A stretch of 64,000 bases of DNA from Pontivivens marinum (GTDB lineage: Bacteria; Pseudomonadota; Alphaproteobacteria; Rhodobacterales; Rhodobacteraceae): assembly GCF_900231835.1 (NCBI RefSeq), contig NZ_OCTN01000001.1, forward strand, positions 1,107,747 through 1,171,746, given 5' to 3'. The notes under the pieces were generated by a model that was not told the DNA's origin, ran no database searches, and saw only the letters and a list, made by a program, of their open reading frames with translations. Shown here in pieces: positions 26,554 to 34,893 of the stretch. Made by a program: the position numbers and the translations under genes. Numbering within the stretch: the first letter of the stretch is position 1; each line of letters starts with the position of its first letter.

Positions 26554-28098
26554 ATGAAACTATTCCCGACTATGTTGCTGGCCGTTCTGGCCATGGCAAC
26601 ATCCGCCAGCGCGCAGGAGGCCGTATCGCTGGACGCAAAGGTGAACGAAGTGTTCGCCAACGTCACCGGTCCGTTTGTCAGCCTGATTTTCGCCCCACTG
26701 CCCGGCACTGCGTTCCCATGGATCGTGTTGTGGCTGGTTGTGGCCGCGACGATCTTCACCATCTATTTCGGCTTTGTGCAGTTCAAATTCTTTGGCCACG
26801 CGATCAAGCTTGTTAAGGGCGATTATTCCGATCCCGATGATGCGGGCGAGGTGAGCCATTTCCAAGCGCTGGCAACGGCGCTGTCCGGCACGGTCGGTCT
26901 GGGTAACATCGCGGGTGTTGCTGTGGCCGTCGGTATCGGTGGGCCGGGTGCGACGTTCTGGATGATCCTTGCGGGTCTGCTGGGCATGGCGTCCAAATTC
27001 ACCGAATGTACGCTGGGCGTGAAATACCGGAACGAGTATCCAGACGGATCGGTTTCCGGTGGTCCGATGTACTATATCTCCAAGGGCTTTACCGAGCTGG
27101 GCCTGCCCGGTGGTAAAATTCTGGCGATCCTGTTCTCGGTCTTTTGTATTCTGGGCGCATTGGGCGGGGGCAATATGTTCCAGGCCAACCAAGCGCACGC
27201 ACAGATTTCGGGCATCGTGGGCGATTATCCGGGCTGGATTACGGGTATCATCTTTGCCGGTATCGTGTTTGCAGTCATCGTGGGCGGCATCAAATCCATT
27301 GCGAACGTGACCGAGAAGGTCGTGCCGCTGATGGGTATCTTGTATGTCGGCGCGGCGCTGGTCATCCTGATCGTGAACTTTGATCAAATCGGCTGGGCCT
27401 TTGGTCAGATATTCGCAGGGGCCTTTACCGGTCTGGGCGTTGCTGGCGGTATGGTTGGCGCGCTGATCCAAGGCTTCAAGCGGGCTGCCTTCTCGAACGA
27501 GGCGGGCGTTGGTTCGGCTGCGATCGCGCACTCTGCGGTGAAAACCAAGGAGCCGATCACGGAGGGCTTTGTTTCCCTGCTGGAGCCACTAATCGATACG
27601 GTTGTGATTTGTACGATGACCGCGCTGGTTATCACTATTTCCGGCCAGTTGATCGTGGATGCTGATACCGGCAACTACATGCTGAACGAAGCAGGCAGCG
27701 CAATCGCGACTGTTGGCGACACCAGCGGCGTTGGCCTGACATCGGCTGCATTCGGATCGAGCATCAGCTGGTTCCCGTTTGTACTGGCCATTGCGGTGGT
27801 TCTGTTCGCGTTCTCGACCATGATCTCGTGGTCCTATTACGGGCTGAAGGCGTGGACGTTCCTGTTTGGTGAGGGCAAGTCGTCCGAGCTGACATTCAAG
27901 GTGATCTTCTGCGTGTTCATCGTGATCGGTGCGGCGGCCAGCCTTGGTCCGGTTATCGACTTCTCGGATGCGGCGATCTTCGCGATGGCTGTTGTGAACA
28001 TCTTCGCGCTGTACTTCCTGATGAAGCTGGTGCGCAAGGAGCTGAACTCCTACGCGTCGCGTCTGGCGTCGGGTGAGATCAAGTCGTTCAAGCACTAA
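26554..28098 (+). CDS. Alanine/glycine:cation symporter (AGCS family)
   Basis: A 514-residue sodium:alanine symporter family protein. A signal-peptide-like N-terminus (MKLFPTMLLAVLAMATSASA) precedes about 11 transmembrane helices. Diagnostic AGCS blocks are SHFQALATALSGTVGLGNIAGVAVAVGIGGPGATFWMI, the FTECTLGVKYRNEYPDGSVSGGPMYYISKG region, and KRAAFSNEAGVGSAAIAHSA. It should import small neutral amino acids with Na+. A GC-rich hairpin follows the stop. Confidence 0.93.
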   Translation: MKLFPTMLLAVLAMATSASAQEAVSLDAKVNEVFANVTGPFVSLIFAPLPGTAFPWIVLWLVVAATIFTIYFGFVQFKFFGHAIKLVKGDYSDPDDAGEVSHFQALATALSGTVGLGNIAGVAVAVGIGGPGATFWMILAGLLGMASKFTECTLGVKYRNEYPDGSVSGGPMYYISKGFTELGLPGGKILAILFSVFCILGALGGGNMFQANQAHAQISGIVGDYPGWITGIIFAGIVFAVIVGGIKSIANVTEKVVPLMGILYVGAALVILIVNFDQIGWAFGQIFAGAFTGLGVAGGMVGALIQGFKRAAFSNEAGVGSAAIAHSAVKTKEPITEGFVSLLEPLIDTVVICTMTALVITISGQLIVDADTGNYMLNEAGSAIATVGDTSGVGLTSAAFGSSISWFPFVLAIAVVLFAFSTMISWSYYGLKAWTFLFGEGKSSELTFKVIFCVFIVIGAAASLGPVIDFSDAAIFAMAVVNIFALYFLMKLVRKELNSYASRLASGEIKSFKH

Positions 28099-28104
28099 TA
28101 GAAA

Positions 28105-28126
28105 CGGGGCGCCTACCGGCGCCCCG
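28105..28126. terminator. Stem-loop between the AGCS gene and the sugar operon
   Basis: CGGGGCGCC (28105-28113), loop TACC, GGCGCCCCG (28118-28126). A 9-bp perfect stem 7 bases after the symporter stop, shared by two convergent units; it lacks a clear T-run. Confidence 0.6.
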
Positions 28127-28156
28127 CATATCATTCCTAACGGTCATGCACTGGGA

Positions 28157-29128
28157 TCAGCGCGTGACCGTTTCCTTTTTCAGGCGGGTCGGCGCGTCGG
28201 GGTTATGGCCCCGTGCACGGGCGGCCTGCTCAATGCTCAGATACAGCGTTGGCAATGCCATCAGCGGGTCCAGCATCGGGTGCAGCGGAGCTGTCGCCAC
28301 GCGCAGCGGTTTGATCCCGTAGGAGCTGAGCGTATCCAGCGAGCTGTCCATACCCGCACCGTGACCCACAGCGATAACCGCCGTATCAGGCCCTATAGCG
28401 GCGACGGGGCCGTGCAGGCTTTCGGCGGCACTCAACGCGATGGCGGGCATGGTGCAGCATTCCGCCGCCTTTAGCGCCAGTTCGCGCGCGATGCCCAGAC
28501 CGGGGCCACGGCCCAGCATGACGGCCCATGGGGCGACGGTCAGGGCGTTGGTGATCTGCTCATCCGCGACCAATGCTTGACCCAGATGATCGGGCGCTGC
28601 GTCCAAGGCGGCATGCAGAGCCGCATCCTCGCGCCATTCCGCCAGCAGGCGCAGGCCGGCCAGCAGGGTGTTGACGTAGCTTTTGGTCGCGGCAACCGCG
28701 CGTTCAGGGCCGGCGGCAAGGTCGATTGTGTGATCACATGCCATGGCCAGCGGGCTGGACGGCGTGTTGGTCACGGCCACGGTCAGCGCGCCGCCATCAC
28801 GCAATGCGGCGCTGAGGGCGACGATATCCTCGCTGGCGCCGGACTGGCTGAACGCCAGAGCGGCCAGGCCAGAGACATTCAGCTTGGTATCGTAAATGGA
28901 TGCCACCGACGGCCCCATCGAGGCGACAGGCAGGCCGGTTCCGATCTCTACCGCGTATTTCCACGAATTCGCCGCGTGATCCGATGAACCACGCGCCACG
29001 CTGACCAGCGCCGGTGGCGACAGCATACGCATACGGGTCGCGATATCGGTGATAGCTGCACGTGATCCATCCAGCCGCGCCGCGGCCTCAGGAATTTCGA
29101 GCGTTTCCGCCCGCATCAATCCGGTCAT
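28157..29128 (-). CDS. SIS-domain sugar-phosphate isomerase/deaminase (GlmS C-domain / NagB-II-like)
   Basis: A 323-residue protein with two SIS domains, equal to the isomerase half of GlmS without the glutaminase half. Blocks seen are VARGSSDHAANSWKYAVEIGTGLPVASMGPSVASIYD, AFSQSGASEDIVAL, GPERAVAATKSYVNTLLAG, GRGPGLGIARELALKAAE and the end ARGHNPDAPTRLKKETVT. NagB-II proteins of this form deaminate glucosamine-6-phosphate. Fructosamine-6-phosphate deglycases (FrlB) share the fold and remain possible. It is the last gene of the ABC-importer operon. Confidence 0.86.
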   Translation of the reverse strand: MTGLMRAETLEIPEAAARLDGSRAAITDIATRMRMLSPPALVSVARGSSDHAANSWKYAVEIGTGLPVASMGPSVASIYDTKLNVSGLAALAFSQSGASEDIVALSAALRDGGALTVAVTNTPSSPLAMACDHTIDLAAGPERAVAATKSYVNTLLAGLRLLAEWREDAALHAALDAAPDHLGQALVADEQITNALTVAPWAVMLGRGPGLGIARELALKAAECCTMPAIALSAAESLHGPVAAIGPDTAVIAVGHGAGMDSSLDTLSSYGIKPLRVATAPLHPMLDPLMALPTLYLSIEQAARARGHNPDAPTRLKKETVTR

Positions 29129-29142
29129 TGGGTTTCCTGCTT

Positions 29143-29661
29143 TCAGGTACGTTTCATCGACATAAAGGCGGCTTCGGACATCGGAACGGATGCGCCGGTG
29201 TCCCAGTCAAAGAGGTGTCGATCCACTTTCGTCAGAGCGCCGAGATAAATGTGCAGGCCGTAGGAGGGCACGCCGTCCTCTGCCTGTACGGAATGGATAT
29301 CGTGGGGGGCAAAGACATGCTGCTGTCCTGCCTCAAGCGTCAATGTGCCACCGCGTTGCCAGACGCCCCCATCATTGCGCCACAGGTCGTTACGCTCACG
29401 CCCGCGATAGACTCCCAAAACGGCGATCATGGCGTGATCGTGGGGGGGCAGGATTTCATGCGGTTGGAAACGTTCATGCCAGACGCTGACGGTTTCATCC
29501 TCGAATAGCAGGATTTCATCGTCCTCGAAATCAGGTAGGTCAGCCTGTGCCGCGCCGGCCAATGCGGCCTGCATCAGGGTGCATGTTGCCTGTAGCGGAT
29601 CGGGCGCGGATGCCGCGATGCGTGCATCGGCAACGAAAGCGTCTAGCGTGAATTGGGTCAT
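29143..29661 (-). CDS. Cupin-fold protein (double-stranded beta-helix, COG5553-like)
   Basis: A 172-residue cupin. The metal-binding first motif is PPHDHAMIAVLGVYRGRERNDLW and the second is GQQHVFAPHDIHSVQAEDG, which resembles the cysteine-dioxygenase-like branch of the superfamily. No reaction is known for these proteins. The start at 29661 overlaps the end of the sugar-kinase gene by 4 bases, so the longer frame from 29772 is rejected. Its place inside a sugar operon suggests a role on the same substrate or its intermediate. Confidence 0.78.
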   Translation of the reverse strand: MTQFTLDAFVADARIAASAPDPLQATCTLMQAALAGAAQADLPDFEDDEILLFEDETVSVWHERFQPHEILPPHDHAMIAVLGVYRGRERNDLWRNDGGVWQRGGTLTLEAGQQHVFAPHDIHSVQAEDGVPSYGLHIYLGALTKVDRHLFDWDTGASVPMSEAAFMSMKRT

Positions 29662-30524
29662 GACATCTCCAATTGAGAAATGCCGCCTGTCCCGCCCAGG
29701 GCGCTGACGGCGGCCGTTCCGGTGCGATTTCCGGCTGCCAGACAGGCGTCCAGCGGTTTGCCGTCCAGCCAAGCATCCAGAAAGCCCGCATTGAACGCAT
29801 CGCCGGCGCCGGTTGCGTCCATGACCGTGGTCGCATTGGTCGGCACATGGGTTTCAACGCCGCCGATGCGCGCACGCGCGCCATCGGCACCGCATTTGAT
29901 CACGGTTAACGGGGCCAGATCGGCAAAGCCTGCCTCGGCCAATTTGGTGGCTTCGCCCTCATTCGGCAGAAAGATATCGACGGCTGCGATCAGCTTTGCT
30001 GCCTCGGGTGAGATATCGTCCTCCCACCCGCAATCCAGCGAAATGGTAATCCCCGCAGCACGCGCAGCAGGGATCAGTTCAGGGTGTTCCAGCAGGCTGT
30101 GCAGCTCACCGATATGCAGGTGGCCGACACGATCCAGACTGACATTTGCGGGCAGGGCAGGGCCGGCGCGCCGTGTTAGAAAGGCACGATCACCCCCCAA
30201 TGGCAGCGCCACGGTGATCTGAGGATCTGTTCCATAGGGCGCAGTGGCGCACCCCGATGGAATGATCCCCGCATCGGCGATTTGCGCACGTACAGTTTGC
30301 TCGAACGGTGCGGCGGGCAGGGTGGCCACCAGTTCCGCGGGGCGATCCAGTGCGGATAACCACGCGGCCGTGATGAACGCCCCGCCGCCGGCGTGCAGGC
30401 TCAACCCCTCCGCAAAAACCTCCTGCCCCATGGCGGGCAAGCGGCCCGCACCAGAGAACACGAGGTCGCAGTAAAGCCGACCTGCACAGGCAACGCTGCG
30501 ACGTGTATCGCGGGAATCCTTCAC
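29658..30524 (-). CDS. PfkB-family carbohydrate kinase
   Basis: A 288-residue ribokinase-like kinase. The N-terminal glycine-rich region LHAGGGAFITAAWLSALD is present, and the catalytic base is in DATGAGDAFNAGFLDAWLDG, the second PfkB signature. It would phosphorylate a sugar taken up by the importer. The start is a GTG whose 4 bases overlap the ATPase gene stop; its end overlaps the cupin gene. FrlD-type fructosamine kinases and sugar-acid kinases share this fold, so the substrate is open. Confidence 0.88.
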   Translation of the reverse strand: MKDSRDTRRSVACAGRLYCDLVFSGAGRLPAMGQEVFAEGLSLHAGGGAFITAAWLSALDRPAELVATLPAAPFEQTVRAQIADAGIIPSGCATAPYGTDPQITVALPLGGDRAFLTRRAGPALPANVSLDRVGHLHIGELHSLLEHPELIPAARAAGITISLDCGWEDDISPEAAKLIAAVDIFLPNEGEATKLAEAGFADLAPLTVIKCGADGARARIGGVETHVPTNATTVMDATGAGDAFNAGFLDAWLDGKPLDACLAAGNRTGTAAVSALGGTGGISQLEMS

Positions 30525-31567
30525 CGGACTGCCAATCCACTTGTACGATCGAAAATGTGCAGATCGGCAATATCCGCGCCCAGCTGCACCTGTTCACCAA
30601 CCAGTGGTGGGGTGCGGCCCGATGCCTTTGCGATCATCTCACCCGCGGGGGTGTCCACATAGATCAGGGTTTCAGGGCCCAGCGGTTCGGTCACGGATAC
30701 GGTGCCAGTCAACAGACCGCCCGCCGCAACAGGCCGCAGGTCGTCAGGGCGGATGCCGATGGTGACTGGGCCGGACGGTGCTGTCAGCGCGACGGCAGTG
30801 TCACCGGGCAGACGCACGGTGTCGCCGGTGGAATCCGCCTCGATCAGGTTCATCGATGGCGCGCCGATAAAGCGGGCGACGAAGGTGTTGGCGGGGTTGC
30901 GATAGACATCCTCGGGCGTGCCGACCTGTTGGATATGGCCGTCCTTCATGATGACGATACGATCCGCCATGGTCATCGCCTCAACCTGATCGTGGGTCAC
31001 GAAAACGATGGTGGAGCCGACGCGCTGGTGCAGTTTCTTGATCTCCAACCGCATCTGGGTCCGCAATTGCGCGTCCAGATTGGAGAGCGGTTCATCGAAC
31101 AGGAACAGCGCGGGGTCGCGGACCATCGCGCGGCCAATGGCAACACGCTGACGCTGACCACCGGACAGGGCGGCTGGCTTCCGCTCCAGATAGGTGGTCA
31201 TTTCGAGGAAGTCTGCGACCTCCTCAACCCGCTTTGCCTTATCCGCCTTTGCCATTTTCGAGGAGCGTAGGCCGAACGCGATGTTCTTGCGCACGCTCAT
31301 ATGCGGGTAGATCGCGTAGTTCTGGAACACCATCGCGATGTCGCGTTCCTTTGGCTCCAGATTGTTCACGACACGATCATCGATGCGGATTTCACCGCCC
31401 GACACTTCCTCCAGCCCTGCAATCATGCGCAGGGTTGTGGATTTACCGCAGCCCGACGGGCCAACGAAAACGACGAATTCGCCGTCTTTCACGCTGAGGT
31501 CGATGCCGTGCAGCACCTCTGTGTCACCATAGCGTTTAACGAGTTTATGTAGGGAAAGTTCGGCCAT
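30521..31567 (-). CDS. ABC transporter ATP-binding protein, UgpC/MsmX type
   Basis: A 348-residue ATPase of the CUT1 carbohydrate importers. Walker A is GPSGCGKSTT, the signature is LSGGQRQRVAIGRAMVRDP, Walker B is LFLFDEPLSNLDAQLR, and the H-loop is FVTHDQVEAM. A C-terminal TOBE/OB regulatory domain follows (VTIGIRPDDLRP). It starts 3 bases after the lyase gene stop and overlaps the kinase gene. It powers the two permeases encoded upstream. Confidence 0.95.
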   Translation of the reverse strand: MAELSLHKLVKRYGDTEVLHGIDLSVKDGEFVVFVGPSGCGKSTTLRMIAGLEEVSGGEIRIDDRVVNNLEPKERDIAMVFQNYAIYPHMSVRKNIAFGLRSSKMAKADKAKRVEEVADFLEMTTYLERKPAALSGGQRQRVAIGRAMVRDPALFLFDEPLSNLDAQLRTQMRLEIKKLHQRVGSTIVFVTHDQVEAMTMADRIVIMKDGHIQQVGTPEDVYRNPANTFVARFIGAPSMNLIEADSTGDTVRLPGDTAVALTAPSGPVTIGIRPDDLRPVAAGGLLTGTVSVTEPLGPETLIYVDTPAGEMIAKASGRTPPLVGEQVQLGADIADLHIFDRTSGLAVR

Positions 31568-31570
31568 GGA

Positions 31571-33055
31571 TCAGGACTCCTGAAGGGCGGAGAAAGCGAC
31601 GGTCAGGTCGGACTGGGCCGCCTCGCGTCGGGTGATACGCAGTGATTGCGCGGTGTGCAGTTGGTCGAGCGTGCCGGAATAGCCAGAGATGGCTTCGGCC
31701 AGCGCCTGTGGCGCCGGTCCACCGGAACGGTCGCGCCGCGCGATGAAGGTTTCGGGGGCCACGGTGGTTGTGAAATCATCGAGGCTCAGTTTCGTGTCGC
31801 GTCCGGTTTCCTTGGCAAACCCTGTGCAAAAGGCGTCATAGCCCCCGCCAAGTGGTGTGCCTGCGGCAATGACAGCGCGGGCAGTGGTGGCCGCAACCTC
31901 ATGCGCCTGACGGAAGGTCAGACCCTCGTCCCGCACCAGCGTATCGGCCAGTTCGGTAATGGTGACGCAGGCCGCATCCATGTTTTTGCGCACGCGATCC
32001 GCATTGATCGTGCAGGCAGGAAGGAAAGCGGTTAGCAACTCCAGCATCCGACCGCCGCTTTCAAAGGCGGCATAACCGGCCTGCTGTACCTCACCCTCGC
32101 TGTCGTTCATGTCGGTAAACGGAGTGTTGCGCATGGTGTCGACCATCACATCACACCGGCCGGCCGTAACGGCGGCAAGGTGGCGCATATGCTCGATCGG
32201 AACCGGATTGCGTTTTTGCGGCATGATCGAGGAGATCTGAACCAGTGAGCCGGGTACAGCGAGCTGCCCCACCTCGAACGCGGACCAGAACGCCATGTCC
32301 TGCACAACGCGACCCAGATGCACAAAGGGCAGCTTCATCGCGGAATATAGCCCCGTGATGTAGTCCACACTGGCAATGCAGCCATAGGAGTTCAGCAATG
32401 GTGCCTCGAACCCCAGCAGGTCAGCCACACGTTCACGGCTGATCGGAAAACCGGTCGTGGTGATCGCGGCCGCACCCATCGGGCACAGGTCCAGCGCGGG
32501 AATTGCCGCGTTCAGGCGTTCGGCATCGCGCAGAACAACCTCCGCAATTGCGGACAGGTAGTGCCCGAATGTGGATGGCTGCGCCGGCTGGCCATGGGTA
32601 TAGGCCACGATAGGCGTCGCGGATTCACGCTGTGCCGTGTCGATCAATGCACCGGCCAGCGCGAGGAGTTGCGATAGCATCCCCTCCGCCCGCCAGCGCA
32701 GTGCCATTTTGAACAGCGTGTGGTCCATATCGTTGCGCGAGCGGGCTGTGTGCAAGGCACCGCCCAGATCGCCCAGACGTTTGCGCAGTTCGGATTCCAC
32801 GAGGAAAAACCAGTCCTCATGCTCACCGGTATAGGTCAGCGCGTCACGGTCGGTTTCCGCCTCGATCGCGGTCAGGGCAGCGGCAATCTGTGCCGCGTCC
32901 CCGTTGTTCAGAATGCCGGTTTCGTTCAGCATCACCAGATGGGCGCGGTTGATTGCATCCATATCGGCGGCGTGATTGGCCTTAACCCCTTCGAAAAGCG
33001 GCGCGAGGACCGTTTCCTTGTAAACGGGGTGTGGGAACTTCTCGAGATCAATCAT
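31571..33055 (-). CDS. Argininosuccinate-lyase-like enzyme (fumarase/aspartase superfamily)
   Basis: A 494-residue member of the argininosuccinate lyase/aspartase superfamily. The three conserved blocks are present: LHTARSRNDMDHT, YTHGQPAQPSTFGHYLSA, and the signature loop QISSIMPQKRNPVPIEHMR with the catalytic serine. It is about 35 residues longer than usual ArgH. Its position between sugar permease and ATPase genes, 4 bases overlapping the permease, argues against arginine synthesis. The superfamily splits fumarate from C-N or C-O bonded succinyl groups, so it may open a succinyl- or malyl-sugar conjugate; this is inference. Confidence 0.85.
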   Translation of the reverse strand: MIDLEKFPHPVYKETVLAPLFEGVKANHAADMDAINRAHLVMLNETGILNNGDAAQIAAALTAIEAETDRDALTYTGEHEDWFFLVESELRKRLGDLGGALHTARSRNDMDHTLFKMALRWRAEGMLSQLLALAGALIDTAQRESATPIVAYTHGQPAQPSTFGHYLSAIAEVVLRDAERLNAAIPALDLCPMGAAAITTTGFPISRERVADLLGFEAPLLNSYGCIASVDYITGLYSAMKLPFVHLGRVVQDMAFWSAFEVGQLAVPGSLVQISSIMPQKRNPVPIEHMRHLAAVTAGRCDVMVDTMRNTPFTDMNDSEGEVQQAGYAAFESGGRMLELLTAFLPACTINADRVRKNMDAACVTITELADTLVRDEGLTFRQAHEVAATTARAVIAAGTPLGGGYDAFCTGFAKETGRDTKLSLDDFTTTVAPETFIARRDRSGGPAPQALAEAISGYSGTLDQLHTAQSLRITRREAAQSDLTVAFSALQES

Positions 33056-33927
33056 CCCTTCAGCCCCGCCATAACGACGCCGCGAATGATGAAGCGTTGG
33101 AACACAAGGAACACCACCAGCGTCGGAATGGTGGAGATTGCAGCGCCGGTCATAATCAGCTCCCACGCTACGTCCGCCTCATCGCCAAAGCCGGCGAGGC
33201 CCACGGGCAAGGTGTACATATCGGTGGAGTTGGTCACGATCAGCGGCCACAGGAACGCAGTCCAGTTGCCAAGGAAGACAAAGATGGCAAGCGCGGCCAG
33301 CGCCGGACGGACCAGTGGCATCGCAACAGTCCACCAGATCTGGAATTCGTTCAGGCCGTCAATGCGCGCTGCCTCAAGGAAATCGTCAGGGACGCTTTCG
33401 AAGAACTGCTTCATCAAGAAGACGCCGAACGCCGTCATCAGGCCGGGGAACATGATGCCCCAATAACTGTCGAGCCAGCCGAAGCTTTGCGACATCAGAT
33501 ACCACGGGATCACCAGCATTTCCGTCGGGATCATCAGGGTCGACAGGATCGCGATGAACACCAGCGTGCGGCCCGGAAACTTGAACTTGCACAAGGTGTA
33601 GCCGACGAGGCTGTCGAAAAAGAGCGCGGAGATCGTGGTCGCCGTTGCAATGATGATCGAATTCAGGAACCACCAGTAAAAGCGTCCATCCTCAAGCACA
33701 TAGAGGTAGTTTTCGACCGTCGGCTCCTCGGGGATGAGGTTGACGTTATAGACCTCCCACGGCCATTTCAGCGAGGTTGAGATCATATAGGCGATGGGCA
33801 TGACCATCACGATTCCGCCTGCAAATAGCAGCAGCCAGCGGATGATCTGTCCCATATTGCGGGGTTTTGGCGCGGCCTTGGTGTCGAGCACCCCAGCCGT
33901 CGTCGGACGTATTTCTGTCGCGCTCAT
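33052..33927 (-). CDS. Carbohydrate ABC transporter permease (MalG type)
   Basis: A 291-residue inner-membrane permease with six helices. The EAA loop is DDFLEAARIDGLNEFQIWWTVAMPLVRPAL, where the ATPase docks. The N-terminal residues up to about 25 are cytoplasmic, with helix 1 at ITRWLLLFAGGIVMVMPIAYMI-like sequence. It overlaps the upstream permease and the downstream lyase genes by 4 bases each. Confidence 0.94.
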   Translation of the reverse strand: MSATEIRPTTAGVLDTKAAPKPRNMGQIIRWLLLFAGGIVMVMPIAYMISTSLKWPWEVYNVNLIPEEPTVENYLYVLEDGRFYWWFLNSIIIATATTISALFFDSLVGYTLCKFKFPGRTLVFIAILSTLMIPTEMLVIPWYLMSQSFGWLDSYWGIMFPGLMTAFGVFLMKQFFESVPDDFLEAARIDGLNEFQIWWTVAMPLVRPALAALAIFVFLGNWTAFLWPLIVTNSTDMYTLPVGLAGFGDEADVAWELIMTGAAISTIPTLVVFLVFQRFIIRGVVMAGLKG

Positions 33928-34820
33928 CGGTCGGCCCTCAGCAGCCAGAGTTGGATCAAGCTTACGATCAGCAGAATGGTGAACAGCACCACTGTCTGCG
34001 CTGCCGCATAGCCCATATCGAAGGAGTTAAACGCGGTGTCGTAAATCATCAGCACCAGCGGTTTGGTCGAGTTTAGCGGCCCGCCCGGATTGTTCGTCGT
34101 CATGTTAAAGACGTGATCGAAAATCCGCAGGAACCCGATGGACGAGAACACAACGATAAATACGATCGTCGGGCGCAGCAGCGGCAGCGTGATTTCACTG
34201 AGCACGGTCCACCACGATACACCGTCAATGCGCGCAGCCTCGTAATAGCTTTGCGGGATCGAGCGTAGTCCGGCCATGAAGATGATGATCTGGAAGCCCA
34301 AACCAGCCCAGATTGCCGGGGCCAGAACCGCCGGCAATGCATTGGTGGTGGAGTTCAGAAACTCGACCTGTGCAATGCCGATACTGGCGAGGAAGTTGTT
34401 GAACAACCCGATCGGCACACCCTGATAAAACCAGCGCCAAACCCATGCCATCGCAACAGCGGATGTCATGAATGGCAGGAAATACAGCATACGGATAAAG
34501 CTGTGGCCAAAGCGCAGCTTGTCCAGGTGATAGGCAATGACGAAGCTGATCAGCAAGCTGACTGGCGTACCGATCAACAGGTACAGGAACGTGTTTACAA
34601 ACACCTTCCAGAACACCGGATCGTTCCAGAGCTTTACGTAATTATCTAGGCCCGTCCATGTCCGTGTGCCCAGCAGGTTCCATTCCTGAAACGAGATCAG
34701 GACGGCATTGCCGGTCGGATAGAAGCGGATGACGCTGTAAAACAACACCGGCACGGCAAGGAAGATCCAGGCCCAGACGATCTGCTTCTGACGGATGGTC
34801 AGGTCGCGGTAACGAAACAT
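33924..34820 (-). CDS. Carbohydrate ABC transporter permease (MalF type)
   Basis: A 298-residue permease with six helices and the EAA loop SYYEAARIDGVSWWTVLSEITLPLLRPTIVF. It pairs with the MalG-type partner to form the CUT1 channel. It is separated from the binding-protein gene by 73 bases containing a long hairpin, the arrangement seen in malE-malF operons, where binding protein is made in excess. Confidence 0.94.
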   Translation of the reverse strand: MFRYRDLTIRQKQIVWAWIFLAVPVLFYSVIRFYPTGNAVLISFQEWNLLGTRTWTGLDNYVKLWNDPVFWKVFVNTFLYLLIGTPVSLLISFVIAYHLDKLRFGHSFIRMLYFLPFMTSAVAMAWVWRWFYQGVPIGLFNNFLASIGIAQVEFLNSTTNALPAVLAPAIWAGLGFQIIIFMAGLRSIPQSYYEAARIDGVSWWTVLSEITLPLLRPTIVFIVVFSSIGFLRIFDHVFNMTTNNPGGPLNSTKPLVLMIYDTAFNSFDMGYAAAQTVVLFTILLIVSLIQLWLLRADR

Positions 34821-34843
34821 TAGGGGATGCTTTCGGGGTTATC

Positions 34844-34880
34844 TTTTCAGGGCGACCGGATTGCGTGGCCGCCCTGAAAA
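34844..34880 (-). terminator. Intercistronic hairpin between binding-protein and permease genes
   Basis: TTTTCAGGGCG (34844-34854) and CGCCCTGAAAA (34870-34880) form an 11-bp perfect stem with a 15-base loop. It sits 13 bases after the binding-protein stop. No T-run follows on the transcribed strand, so it is more likely an RNA-stabilising or partial-termination element that lowers permease expression. Confidence 0.7.
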
Positions 34881-34893
34881 TCAGACTGATAGG

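Noticed and set aside
26560..27531. 323-codon frame antisense to the AGCS symporter
   Set aside because: Shadow frame of a clear membrane protein gene.
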